Of a stretch of 64,000 nt of DNA, positions 43,402 through 51,133 are shown piece by piece. The DNA is from Colivivens sp963594655 (GTDB taxonomy: Bacteria > Bacteroidota > Bacteroidia > Bacteroidales > Bacteroidaceae). The stretch is from the NCBI GenBank assembly GCA_963594655.1, contig CAVBFD010000001.1, forward strand, positions 1 through 64,000, written 5' to 3'. The position numbers and the translations under genes were made by a program. The notes beneath the pieces are model-generated. The model was not told the origin of the DNA. It worked only from the letters and a program-made list of their open reading frames with translations, and ran no database searches. The number at the start of each line of letters is the position of its first letter. Within the stretch, counting starts at the first letter, position 1.

Positions 43402-44220
43402 ATGTCTATGAATTTCTACGACAACATAAGAGAGTATAGCAAACAGAATCTGCGCGCTTGCCAACTGCGACAGGTTGAGATTCTGGAGGAAATCGACAGG
43501 ATATGCAGACGCAACAAAATAGGTTACTGGTTGGACGGCGGCACTCTCCTCGGTGCGGTGCGCCATGGAGGATTCATTCCATGGGACGACGACATTGACA
43601 TTGCCATGTCACTCTCCGACTTGCAGAAATTTACGGAGGTGGCCCAACGGGAACTGCCGGAATGGCTGTTTCTTCAGACTCCAAAGACCGACCCGAACAC
43701 GAAAGAGCGTATTGTGAAGGTTCGTGACCTCAACTCGCTGTTCATCGAAAACGGCGACTCGTTTGCCCAGCCTTATGTCAAAGGTATATACGTGGATATA
43801 TTTCCGTTCGTGGACTGTCCTGACATACCGCGTATTTGGATAAAGAAACTGACTCGGGGCATCTCGCGCAGTTGTTCCATTCTGCACCACACTCATACAT
43901 ATTCACTGCGGTCAACTGCCGAGTTCTTCTATTTCGGGGCTAAATACCTCACATGCTCCGCCCTCTGGCGTATCGTCAACCTATTTGGTAAGAAAACACG
44001 GACGTGCAACATACCGACCCAGAACGGATATGGCATTTCTCACGCTTCGGATGCCATCTGGCCATTGGCCACCATACAGTTTGAGGGACGTGAGTTTTCC
44101 GCACCATGTAATCCGGATTCATATCTCACCGACTTGTACGGTGACTATATGAAAATTCCACCAGTGGAAAAGCGTGTGTTCCACTCTGTTTTTATACTGC
44201 CGGAACTGATTACAAAGTGA
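43402..44220 (+). CDS. LicD-family phosphotransferase (second copy)
   Basis: This 272-residue protein has the LicD signature YWLDGGTLLGAVRHGGFIPW followed by DDDIDI (about 34-59). The C-terminal part has FEGREFSAPCNPDSYLTDLY with GDYMKIPP, the second conserved block. It should move a phosphorylated alcohol from a CDP donor onto a glycan. It is divergent from the TarI-like gene (132 bases between starts), a natural partner if the donor is a CDP-polyol. A start at the second Met (43408) is possible. The upstream TAACTTCG (43379-43386) is one base off the -7 consensus. It is clearly different in sequence from the LicD protein encoded at 1446-2369. Confidence 0.88.
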   Translation: MSMNFYDNIREYSKQNLRACQLRQVEILEEIDRICRRNKIGYWLDGGTLLGAVRHGGFIPWDDDIDIAMSLSDLQKFTEVAQRELPEWLFLQTPKTDPNTKERIVKVRDLNSLFIENGDSFAQPYVKGIYVDIFPFVDCPDIPRIWIKKLTRGISRSCSILHHTHTYSLRSTAEFFYFGAKYLTCSALWRIVNLFGKKTRTCNIPTQNGYGISHASDAIWPLATIQFEGREFSAPCNPDSYLTDLYGDYMKIPPVEKRVFHSVFILPELITK

Positions 44221-44242
44221 TTCACAGTGCAACTCCACCAAA

Positions 44243-44277
44243 AATGGCTGCCTCATACGGACGATGAGGCAGCCATT
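44243..44277 (-). terminator. Terminator between licD and the fused dehydrogenase gene
   Basis: A perfect 14-bp stem, AATGGCTGCCTCAT and ATGAGGCAGCCATT, with a 7-base loop. On the minus strand it is followed by TTTT, so it best serves the dehydrogenase gene; it may act in both directions. Confidence 0.8.
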
Positions 44278-44297
44278 GGCGTTTCTTGGGCGGTAGC

Positions 44298-47200
44298 CTA
44301 TTGGAAGGCGTTTTCGCTGAGTCCCTTGCCCGACAGCGCAAGGTCTTTCATGTATGACGGCACAGGCTTGCCGAGGTACTTGTCCACGTACAGTTTGGCA
44401 AGGTACTGGCTGAGCATGAATCCGTGTCCCCGCAGACCTGTGAGCAGACCCACCTCCGGGTCTACTATGTAACGTGGCTCGATGTAATAGCCGGCCCATG
44501 TGGCGTGGAAGCCCACTGACGCAAGGTTGGGAATCCAGTCGGCAAAGACCTCGCTCACTATCTGCAGGAACTCCTTGCTGTTGTACTTGAGGTTCTTGCC
44601 TGCCTCAGCCGCGTCACAGTCGGGCGACGCACATCCGATAATCTGTCCTGTGTGCAGGAACTGCTGTCCGTAGACGGCGTTGAATCCCTTGTAGTGGCGA
44701 CGGTCTATAATCATGTCGAGCGAGTCACCGTTGGGCCCGAGGTTCGGTAACCTGCGTGTGATGAACGCCTGGTGCTTGACCGGGTACAGTTGGGTGTCGA
44801 TGCCCAGCATGTCGGTGAACTTCTCACTGCCGTAGCCCATGGAATTGACGAAATGCTCGCATGTGAACTCTATGTACTTGCCGTCGTGCGCCTTGGCGAG
44901 AGCCTTGAACCCTTCGCCTGTCTTTTCCACATGAATCAGTTCGCAGTCCTCCATAAGTACCCCTCCGTGTCTCATCGCCACAGTCCTCGCGTATTCGATG
45001 GTCTTTCCCGGTGTGGCTTGCCAGCAACCGTTGGATATGAGCGCGTGCGAGTATACCTTATTGTCCATGTTCCACTGTGGGGAGATCTCCTTAGGGAAGT
45101 CCTTCCTGTCAATCATGTAAGCGTCGCTCCATGCGCGGGATGCGTCCAGTGACCTGTAGGTGGCGTCGTCATGCACCAGATTGATGTAACGTGTCATCTT
45201 CAGGTCTATATTACAGTGGAGCTGGTCCTCCTTGAATATCTCCAGCGCGTGATTGGCGATGTCGGAGATGTCAGGGTTGGAGAATGCCGGACGGCCACCG
45301 CCGATACATCTCCATGAAGATCCCCTGTCATGGTTTATGAGTACCGTTTTCCTTCCTGCCTCGGCGAAATAGCGGAACAGGGCGCTGCCCGCCATACCTC
45401 CTCCGGCAATAAGCACTTCCGTGTGTACCTCCTTTGGACGACAGGATGCGCGGGCATACTCAAACACCTCCTTCGCCTTGGGGTTGTACACGTCACCAAG
45501 GGTCAACTGACTGGCAAGAGGGGCGCGTGGTGTAGAGTCGCCTGTGAGTTCCACTCCATACGACCGCAGCATCTGGCGCGCCCGCTGCACGCACCGTTTG
45601 CCACGGCACGGACCCATGCCCATGCGGGTCGTGTGTTTCAGCTCGTCTACGGAAATGAACTTACGGTCGCCCACAATCTCCAGAATCTTTTTTATGTCGA
45701 TGTCCTCGCAGTGGCACACGTACTGTGGGGCTTCCTCCATTGATTTGGTGTCAAACTCCTTGGGGTGGATACCGTCCGTCCTCCGTTCCCTCACAATGAG
45801 ACCCTTGATATCTGTGATGGTAGTGGTTTCCTCCACCTTAACCCTCGCCACATTGGTCTTGTTGTCTTTCTTCAGTACCTTCTCTATCTTGCCCACGCCT
45901 ACGGCAGAACCGTTGTTGTCTACAAGATCCACATCACAGCCTTCCTCCACGCTGTATTCTACTGGCAGGAACACCTTGCCGTTCTTCCTGTCATAGCCGA
46001 AGATGGCAAGACCGGGACAGTGGTTGACACACTGCATACACCCTATACACTTGTCGTAATCCACTACAGGAACGCTGGAGGTGGAAGTCTTCGTTATGGC
46101 GTGTTGCGGACAGGAGAATGTGCAGGGGTTACATGCGAATCCGTAGAGGCAGTCAATCTGCACAAACGGTTTACACTCCTGCCTTTCTGTGGTTGGCAGG
46201 TTCGGCCGTTCCAACACACGCACAGGACGCTGCTGTGAGTCGATATACTGGCGTGACACTTCCAGATACTCGTTGTAGTCGAACCGGACACCCATATCCT
46301 GCGCCACCTCGAAAGCCACCTGCTTTCCACGCAGTACCGCACTCGTTCCCTCGCCGATACGTATCGCGTCGCCACAACCGTAGGTGAACCGTCCGAACAC
46401 ATCCTTGCCTTTGGTGAGCAACTGGTTGTCGGGCATCAGACCGGTACATATATTTATAATGTCAATGTCATCGATGACGCGTTCTGTACCGGGAACAGGC
46501 TTGAAGTTCCTGCACTCGGCGACCACAGCCCCCTTGATGCCTGTATGATCATCGTTTGGCAGTGCTTTCAGCAACACGTGGGATGTGATGATGGGTATAC
46601 CCAGACGGCGCACACGGTTGGCCTGGACAGGGAATCCTCCCTCGTGGTCCATACCTTCGATGATGGCCTTGATGGTGGCTCCTGCCTGTACTGCCTGATA
46701 ACTGGTCAGATAGCCGATATTGCCGGCGCCGACTGTCAGCACTTTCTTGCCGAGCAGGGTGTGTTCCTGGTTCATCATCTTCTGGAACACGGCGGCAGTG
46801 TATACTCCAGGCACATCGTCGTTCTCGAAGGTGGGCATGAACGGTATGGCGCCTGTGGCAACCACCAGATGGTCTGCGTCCACATAACTGATTTCCTGTG
46901 TCACTATATTCTTCAGTGCGACCCGCTTGCCTTCAAGCAAGTCCCATACGGTGTTGTTCAGCAATATGCCCTCATGGTTGTCGCCGGCCAGGGTCTTTGC
47001 TATGTCGAAGCCGCGCATGCCACCGAACTTACGCTCTTTCTCGAAGAAGAAGAACTGGTGGGTCTGCATGTTGAACTGTCCTCCAATCGACGCGTTGCTG
47101 TCAACCACCAGGTTGTCGATGCCCAACTCGTTCAGTTTCTCACGGCAGGCGAGTCCGGCAGGTCCCGCGCCTATAATCACCACCTGCGTCTTGTATATCT

Positions 47201-47528
47201 TCACTTCCCTCTGTGGGTTCTCTGTGTAGGGCGGTTCATAGCCTTTGGGTATCTCGCGTACCTCCTTCACACCGTCTACATCAGTGATGCAGATACGCCG
47301 TATCTGTCCGTCTACGAGCATCTCGCACGCTCCGCACTTGCCGATGCCGCAGCCGAGACTGCGGTTTCTGCCTGTGATGCTGTGGCTGTGTACCGGGAAG
47401 CCGGCCTGGTGGAGGGCGGCGGCGATAGTCTTTCCCTTCTGTCCCACTACGGTCTTTCCTTCATACGAGAATTCCACCAGATCTTCCTTCGGAAGGTCCA
47501 GTATCGGATGGTTAATAATCTTATACAT
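44298..47528 (-). CDS. Multidomain FAD/iron-sulfur oxidoreductase, putative fused proline dehydrogenase
   Basis: This 1076-residue protein joins modules that are separate subunits elsewhere. (1) 2Fe-2S domain with Cys60, Cys65, Cys68 and Cys80. (2) FAD/NAD oxidoreductase with VVIIGAGPAGLACRE (about 116-130) and VLTVGAGNIGYLTSYQ near 265. (3) a two-cluster 4Fe-4S ferredoxin insert (CLYGFACNPCTFSCP; CIGCMQCVNHCPG). (4) a BFD-type 2Fe-2S domain (YVCHCEDID; GPCRGKRC). (5) a C-terminal DAO-type FAD domain starting EVLIAGGGMAGSALFRYF (about 719-736). The set matches archaeal dye-linked L-proline dehydrogenase complexes and bacterial hydroxyproline or HcnABC-type dehydrogenases. Since pruA lies in the same cluster, oxidation of proline or a related amino acid to the pyrroline-carboxylate is the likely job. 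Cytoplasmic; the electron acceptor is unknown. Confidence 0.8.
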   Translation of the reverse strand: MYKIINHPILDLPKEDLVEFSYEGKTVVGQKGKTIAAALHQAGFPVHSHSITGRNRSLGCGIGKCGACEMLVDGQIRRICITDVDGVKEVREIPKGYEPPYTENPQREVKIYKTQVVIIGAGPAGLACREKLNELGIDNLVVDSNASIGGQFNMQTHQFFFFEKERKFGGMRGFDIAKTLAGDNHEGILLNNTVWDLLEGKRVALKNIVTQEISYVDADHLVVATGAIPFMPTFENDDVPGVYTAAVFQKMMNQEHTLLGKKVLTVGAGNIGYLTSYQAVQAGATIKAIIEGMDHEGGFPVQANRVRRLGIPIITSHVLLKALPNDDHTGIKGAVVAECRNFKPVPGTERVIDDIDIINICTGLMPDNQLLTKGKDVFGRFTYGCGDAIRIGEGTSAVLRGKQVAFEVAQDMGVRFDYNEYLEVSRQYIDSQQRPVRVLERPNLPTTERQECKPFVQIDCLYGFACNPCTFSCPQHAITKTSTSSVPVVDYDKCIGCMQCVNHCPGLAIFGYDRKNGKVFLPVEYSVEEGCDVDLVDNNGSAVGVGKIEKVLKKDNKTNVARVKVEETTTITDIKGLIVRERRTDGIHPKEFDTKSMEEAPQYVCHCEDIDIKKILEIVGDRKFISVDELKHTTRMGMGPCRGKRCVQRARQMLRSYGVELTGDSTPRAPLASQLTLGDVYNPKAKEVFEYARASCRPKEVHTEVLIAGGGMAGSALFRYFAEAGRKTVLINHDRGSSWRCIGGGRPAFSNPDISDIANHALEIFKEDQLHCNIDLKMTRYINLVHDDATYRSLDASRAWSDAYMIDRKDFPKEISPQWNMDNKVYSHALISNGCWQATPGKTIEYARTVAMRHGGVLMEDCELIHVEKTGEGFKALAKAHDGKYIEFTCEHFVNSMGYGSEKFTDMLGIDTQLYPVKHQAFITRRLPNLGPNGDSLDMIIDRRHYKGFNAVYGQQFLHTGQIIGCASPDCDAAEAGKNLKYNSKEFLQIVSEVFADWIPNLASVGFHATWAGYYIEPRYIVDPEVGLLTGLRGHGFMLSQYLAKLYVDKYLGKPVPSYMKDLALSGKGLSENAFQ

Positions 47529-47546
47529 AATCAGAATTGATAACGG

Positions 47547-49151
47547 TTAATGTGTCTTTATTTTGTATTTGTTCTCTTTCTTGTGCTTGCCTATCTGCGC
47601 ATTGGTCTCTGGGAAGTACTTGGAGATGAGCTTATAGAGGCGCGGGTCGTACTTCTTGAGTTCTTCCCTCGTATTGACGGGGTTGTGCTTTCCGTCAGGA
47701 CTTGCCACCTCGGCGTTGACATTGAACCAGTCCTGAACGCCCTCTGCCCAGTACTCCTCGTACACGCTCCCGGCATACGTGTCCTTCCATTTCCCTTCAT
47801 TCAGTGCCTGTGTCAACAAGTCCTGTAACTGGTCGTTGATGGTCGGGTCAACCTGCAGTATTCCTATCAGATGGATGGAGTGCGAGAACTCGTGGATGAG
47901 AATGTCCTCCGCATGGTACTTGTCCCACGGGTATGCCATGATGTTCTCCTCGGCGCATGAAGTGATAGGTTCCATGAGTGTGCCGCCCAGTCCACGTGCG
48001 CGCAGGTTCCAGTTGAGGCTTCTGTCGTGCCTCATCCCACTGTGTTCAGGCACGTCGATGGTCACCTCTTTCTGTCCCATGACCACAACCCTCGTGTCCA
48101 CCTTTGCCATGCACTTGAGAACTTCCTCAGGCAGCATGCTGGTCATGCAGTATATGGTCTTGAATGCCTGTGCCAAGGCACTGTCAGGCACCTGGTCGGA
48201 CGACAGTATATGGATGCCGTTGCAGTCCACGTGCTTCTTGTAGAACTTGGTGTCGAGCTTGAGACGTGTGGCCAGCTCCTCAGACACACGCTCCACCTTA
48301 CACTCCGGTACCGCTATGTTCAACTTCTTCTCCTTGTTGAGTTTCCTGTATGCCTTTGCGTCATCCTTCTTGTACAGGTTTGACTTGGTGTGGTTGCTGC
48401 GGTAAGGAACGTCCGCATTGAAGTATCTGGCGATGAAATCATACAGCCCACTGTCGTATTTCTTCAGGTCAGCCCTGGTGTTCACCCAGTTGTGTTCACC
48501 GTTTGGCAGTGGAGCTTCAGCGTTGACATCAAGCCAGTCCTGCACTCCCTCTGCAAAATACTCAAGCATGTTGCCGCCGGCATACGTGTTCTTGTACTTG
48601 CCGGCCAGTGTGGCGTTGGTATGCAAGTCGAACAGTTGCTTTTCCGCCTGTGGATACACCTTGCTTATGCCGAGCTTGAAGACAGTCTTGGCAAAGTACT
48701 TGACCAGGATGTCCTCCGCATAGTTGGGGTCTATCTGGTATGCGAGGACGTTCTCCTCGGCGGCGAGAGTGACTGGCAGGTCTTCCGACGCCTCCAGTCC
48801 ACGGCAATGTATGTCCCAATAAGGCTTGATGCCGGGGTAGTCCTTGTACTCCGGCAGTTCTGTTATTCCTTCATAACGTCCCATGACGATGACGCGCGGA
48901 CTGTAGCTGACCATTTTGTCCAGCACTTCCTTAGGCAACATGTCTGTCATGGACTCAATCTGCCTGTATACCTTGACGAGGCAACTGTCCGGAGCCTTGT
49001 CCCCCGTAACGATATGTATGCCGTTACAGTTCATGTACTTCACATAATAGGAGTCGAGACCGAGGTCTGTGGGAGGTGTGGTTATGGTCTGTGCCTGACT
49101 TGTCAGTGTACCGATTCCCAGTGCCAAACACGACAATAAAGAGTGTTTCAT
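47547..49151 (-). CDS. Exported metallopeptidase-like protein with two copies of the domain, one inactive
   Basis: The 534-residue protein has a signal peptide (LLSCLALGIGTLTSQAQ). Residues about 30-260 and 295-525 are two copies of one domain; compare NTYAGGNMLEYFAEGVQDWL with DTYAGSVYEEYWAEGVQDWF, both followed by a VNTR ... LKKYD stretch. Only the second copy has a zinc motif, IHEFSHSIH with His420, Glu421 and His424, and a likely third ligand in EEYWAEG. In the first copy the same place reads VKYFAKTVF (near residue 150), so it cannot bind zinc there. The fold resembles gluzincin-type metallopeptidases with an HExxH plus later Glu. Substrate unknown. It lies between pruA and the fused dehydrogenase on one strand, so a link to protein-derived proline is plausible. 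Confidence 0.75.
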   Translation of the reverse strand: MKHSLLSCLALGIGTLTSQAQTITTPPTDLGLDSYYVKYMNCNGIHIVTGDKAPDSCLVKVYRQIESMTDMLPKEVLDKMVSYSPRVIVMGRYEGITELPEYKDYPGIKPYWDIHCRGLEASEDLPVTLAAEENVLAYQIDPNYAEDILVKYFAKTVFKLGISKVYPQAEKQLFDLHTNATLAGKYKNTYAGGNMLEYFAEGVQDWLDVNAEAPLPNGEHNWVNTRADLKKYDSGLYDFIARYFNADVPYRSNHTKSNLYKKDDAKAYRKLNKEKKLNIAVPECKVERVSEELATRLKLDTKFYKKHVDCNGIHILSSDQVPDSALAQAFKTIYCMTSMLPEEVLKCMAKVDTRVVVMGQKEVTIDVPEHSGMRHDRSLNWNLRARGLGGTLMEPITSCAEENIMAYPWDKYHAEDILIHEFSHSIHLIGILQVDPTINDQLQDLLTQALNEGKWKDTYAGSVYEEYWAEGVQDWFNVNAEVASPDGKHNPVNTREELKKYDPRLYKLISKYFPETNAQIGKHKKENKYKIKTH

Positions 49152-49204
49152 TATTTCTTTTGGATTAAGTTTTATTGTGGTAATAAAGAGCGGTAATAAA
49201 AAAG

Positions 49205-49240
49205 CAAGTCCCCTCTCGCTTGTCGGAAAGAGGGGACTTG
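49205..49240 (-). terminator. Terminator after pruA
   Basis: CAAGTCCCCTCT (49205-49216) pairs with AGAGGGGACTTG (49229-49240); on the minus strand a T-rich run (CTTTTTTA) follows. It lies between pruA and the metallopeptidase gene, so downstream genes need read-through or their own promoter. Confidence 0.8.
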
Positions 49241-49251
49241 TGGGTTATTTA

Positions 49252-50877
49252 TTATTTCATGTATGAATAGCGGTAGTCTGTCGGTGGAACCAAAGTCTCC
49301 TTGATTACACGCGGGAGTACCCAACGGATAAGGTTGAACTCGCCACCGGCCTTGTCGTTCGTACCGGAAGCGCGGCTTCCTCCGAACGGTTGCAGACCTA
49401 CCACAGCGCCTGTAGGACGGTCGTTCACGTAGAAGTTGCCGGCTGTGTAGCACAACTCGTCGGAAATCTTCTCGACAGCGAGACGGTCCTGACCGAATAC
49501 GGAACCTGTCAGTCCGTAAGGAGAAGTGGTGTCGCAGTACTTGACTGCCTCGTCCACCTTGTCGTCCTCATATACGTATACTGTGAGTACCGGACCGAAG
49601 AGTTCCTCTTCCATGGTCTTGAAGTGTGGGTCGGTAGTCTCGATGACAGTCGGTTCGATGAAGTAACCTATGCTCTTGTCGTACCTGCCGCCCATGACAA
49701 TCTTGGCGTCCTTTGAGGCCTTCGCATACTCGATGTAAGAGGCGATGTTGTCGAATGAAGCCTCGTCGATGACAGCGTTGAGGTAGTTGCGGCAATCCAT
49801 AACGTCACCCATCGTGATCTCACCGTTGAACTTCTTCATCTTGTCGAGAACAGGTCCCCACAGACTCTTGGGGATATACATACGGCTGGCTGCGGAACAC
49901 TTCTGTCCCTGGTACTCGTATGCTCCTGTGAATGCGGCGTGCGCTACAGCGTCGATGTCTGCTGACGGGTGTACGAAGATGTAGTCCTTACCGCCGGTCT
50001 CACCGACCAGACGAGGATAGCTTACGTACTTCTCGATGTTTTCGCCCACTGACTTCCAGAGAGACTGGAATGTCTTTGTGGAACCGGTGAAGTGGATACC
50101 GGCGAGGTCCTTGCTTTCGCAGCATATCTTACCGATTTCAGAACCGCGGCTTGGAACGAAGTTGACAACACCGTCAGGCACACCTGCCTCCTTGAACATC
50201 TGCATGAGATAGTAGTTTGACAGGATGGCTGTAGACGATGGTTTCCAGATGGTGGTATTACCCATCAGCACCGGTGTCATGTTGAGGTTACATGCGATTG
50301 AAGAGAAGTTGAATGGAGTCACTGCAAGCACGAATCCTTCGAGAGGACGGTACTCTGTGTTGTCGATGACTCCGTTGCCGTTCTTCGGCTGTATGCTGTA
50401 GAGCTTTGAAGCGTAGTGTACATTGTAACGGAAGAAGTCGATGGTCTCGCATGCGGAGTCTATCTCTGCCTGATAGATGTTCTTGCTCTGACCGAGCATG
50501 GTAGCCGCATTGAGGATAGGGCGGTACTTGGTGGCAAGAAGCTCGGCGCATTTCATGATGATGGCGGCGCGTACAGTCCAGTCTGTGTTGGCCCACTGCT
50601 TGTGCGCTTCCATTGCGGCGTCGATGGCCATCTTTATCTCCTTCTCTCCTGCCTTGTGGTAGTGGGCGAGGACATGCTCGTGGTCGTGAGGGCAGACAAC
50701 ATCAGCGGTGTTGCCTGTGCGGATTTCCTTGCCGCCGATGATAAGTGGAATGTCAAGGACAGTGTCATGCTGACGTTTCAGTTCCGCATCGAGCTCGATT
50801 CGCTCGGGACTTCCTTCAAGATAACTTTTTACCGGCTCGTTCGCCGGGGTTGGAAATGTTACAATTGAATTCTTCAT
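49252..50877 (-). CDS. pruA: L-glutamate gamma-semialdehyde (delta-1-pyrroline-5-carboxylate) dehydrogenase
   Basis: The enzyme oxidises glutamate semialdehyde to glutamate with NAD, the second step of proline breakdown. The 541-residue length matches monofunctional P5C dehydrogenases. ALDH motifs are clear: AVTPFNFSSIACNLNMTPVL with GNTTIWKPSS (NAD binding), GIHFTGSTKTFQSLW, LVGETGGKDYIFVHPSAD (catalytic Glu region), GAYEYQGQKCSAASRMY (catalytic Cys) and EEELFGPVLTVYVY. The C-terminus has QPFGGSRASGTNDKAGG. No PutA-type proline dehydrogenase is attached, which fits the separate dehydrogenase encoded at 44298-47528. A strong promoter precedes it and a terminator follows. Confidence 0.95.
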   Translation of the reverse strand: MKNSIVTFPTPANEPVKSYLEGSPERIELDAELKRQHDTVLDIPLIIGGKEIRTGNTADVVCPHDHEHVLAHYHKAGEKEIKMAIDAAMEAHKQWANTDWTVRAAIIMKCAELLATKYRPILNAATMLGQSKNIYQAEIDSACETIDFFRYNVHYASKLYSIQPKNGNGVIDNTEYRPLEGFVLAVTPFNFSSIACNLNMTPVLMGNTTIWKPSSTAILSNYYLMQMFKEAGVPDGVVNFVPSRGSEIGKICCESKDLAGIHFTGSTKTFQSLWKSVGENIEKYVSYPRLVGETGGKDYIFVHPSADIDAVAHAAFTGAYEYQGQKCSAASRMYIPKSLWGPVLDKMKKFNGEITMGDVMDCRNYLNAVIDEASFDNIASYIEYAKASKDAKIVMGGRYDKSIGYFIEPTVIETTDPHFKTMEEELFGPVLTVYVYEDDKVDEAVKYCDTTSPYGLTGSVFGQDRLAVEKISDELCYTAGNFYVNDRPTGAVVGLQPFGGSRASGTNDKAGGEFNLIRWVLPRVIKETLVPPTDYRYSYMK

Positions 50878-50925
50878 AAGAACGCTTATTTGTTTAAATA
50901 AATATGTTACTTAGTTTTTACCGTG

Positions 50926-50957
50926 CAAAGTTATGGCTTTGGCAAAAGATGAGCAAA
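50926..50957 (-). promoter_or_regulatory. Promoter for pruA
   Basis: Minus strand: TTTG (50954-50957), 20 bases, TAACTTTG (50926-50933), about 48 bases before pruA. Confidence 0.7.
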
Positions 50958-51036
50958 TAATTAAGGCGTTTTTTCCATTGCCGAACGCAATTTCTTGACT
51001 TGACAGTGTGAAAGCCACGAAAATATTATGGTCAAT

Positions 51037-51068
51037 GTTGCCCGAACGGATTAATTTGTCTATATTTG
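51037..51068 (+). promoter_or_regulatory. Promoter for the GH51 gene
   Basis: GTTG (51037-51040), 20 bases, TATATTTG (51061-51068), 65 bases before the start at 51134. It also shows that the longer upstream frame (from 51008) is not the true start. Confidence 0.7.
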
Positions 51069-51133
51069 CATCGTTTTCGGGGACAACCCGAATCAGAAGA
51101 AGGCATTTTACAATCAAACTCCTGATAATAAGT

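Noticed and set aside
44298..47528. Anaerobic glycerol-3-phosphate dehydrogenase or cyanide synthase fusion
   Set aside because: The module order resembles Hcn/hydroxyproline-type enzymes, but the nearby pruA and lack of any glycerol gene make amino-acid (proline) oxidation the better reading; cyanide formation has no support here.
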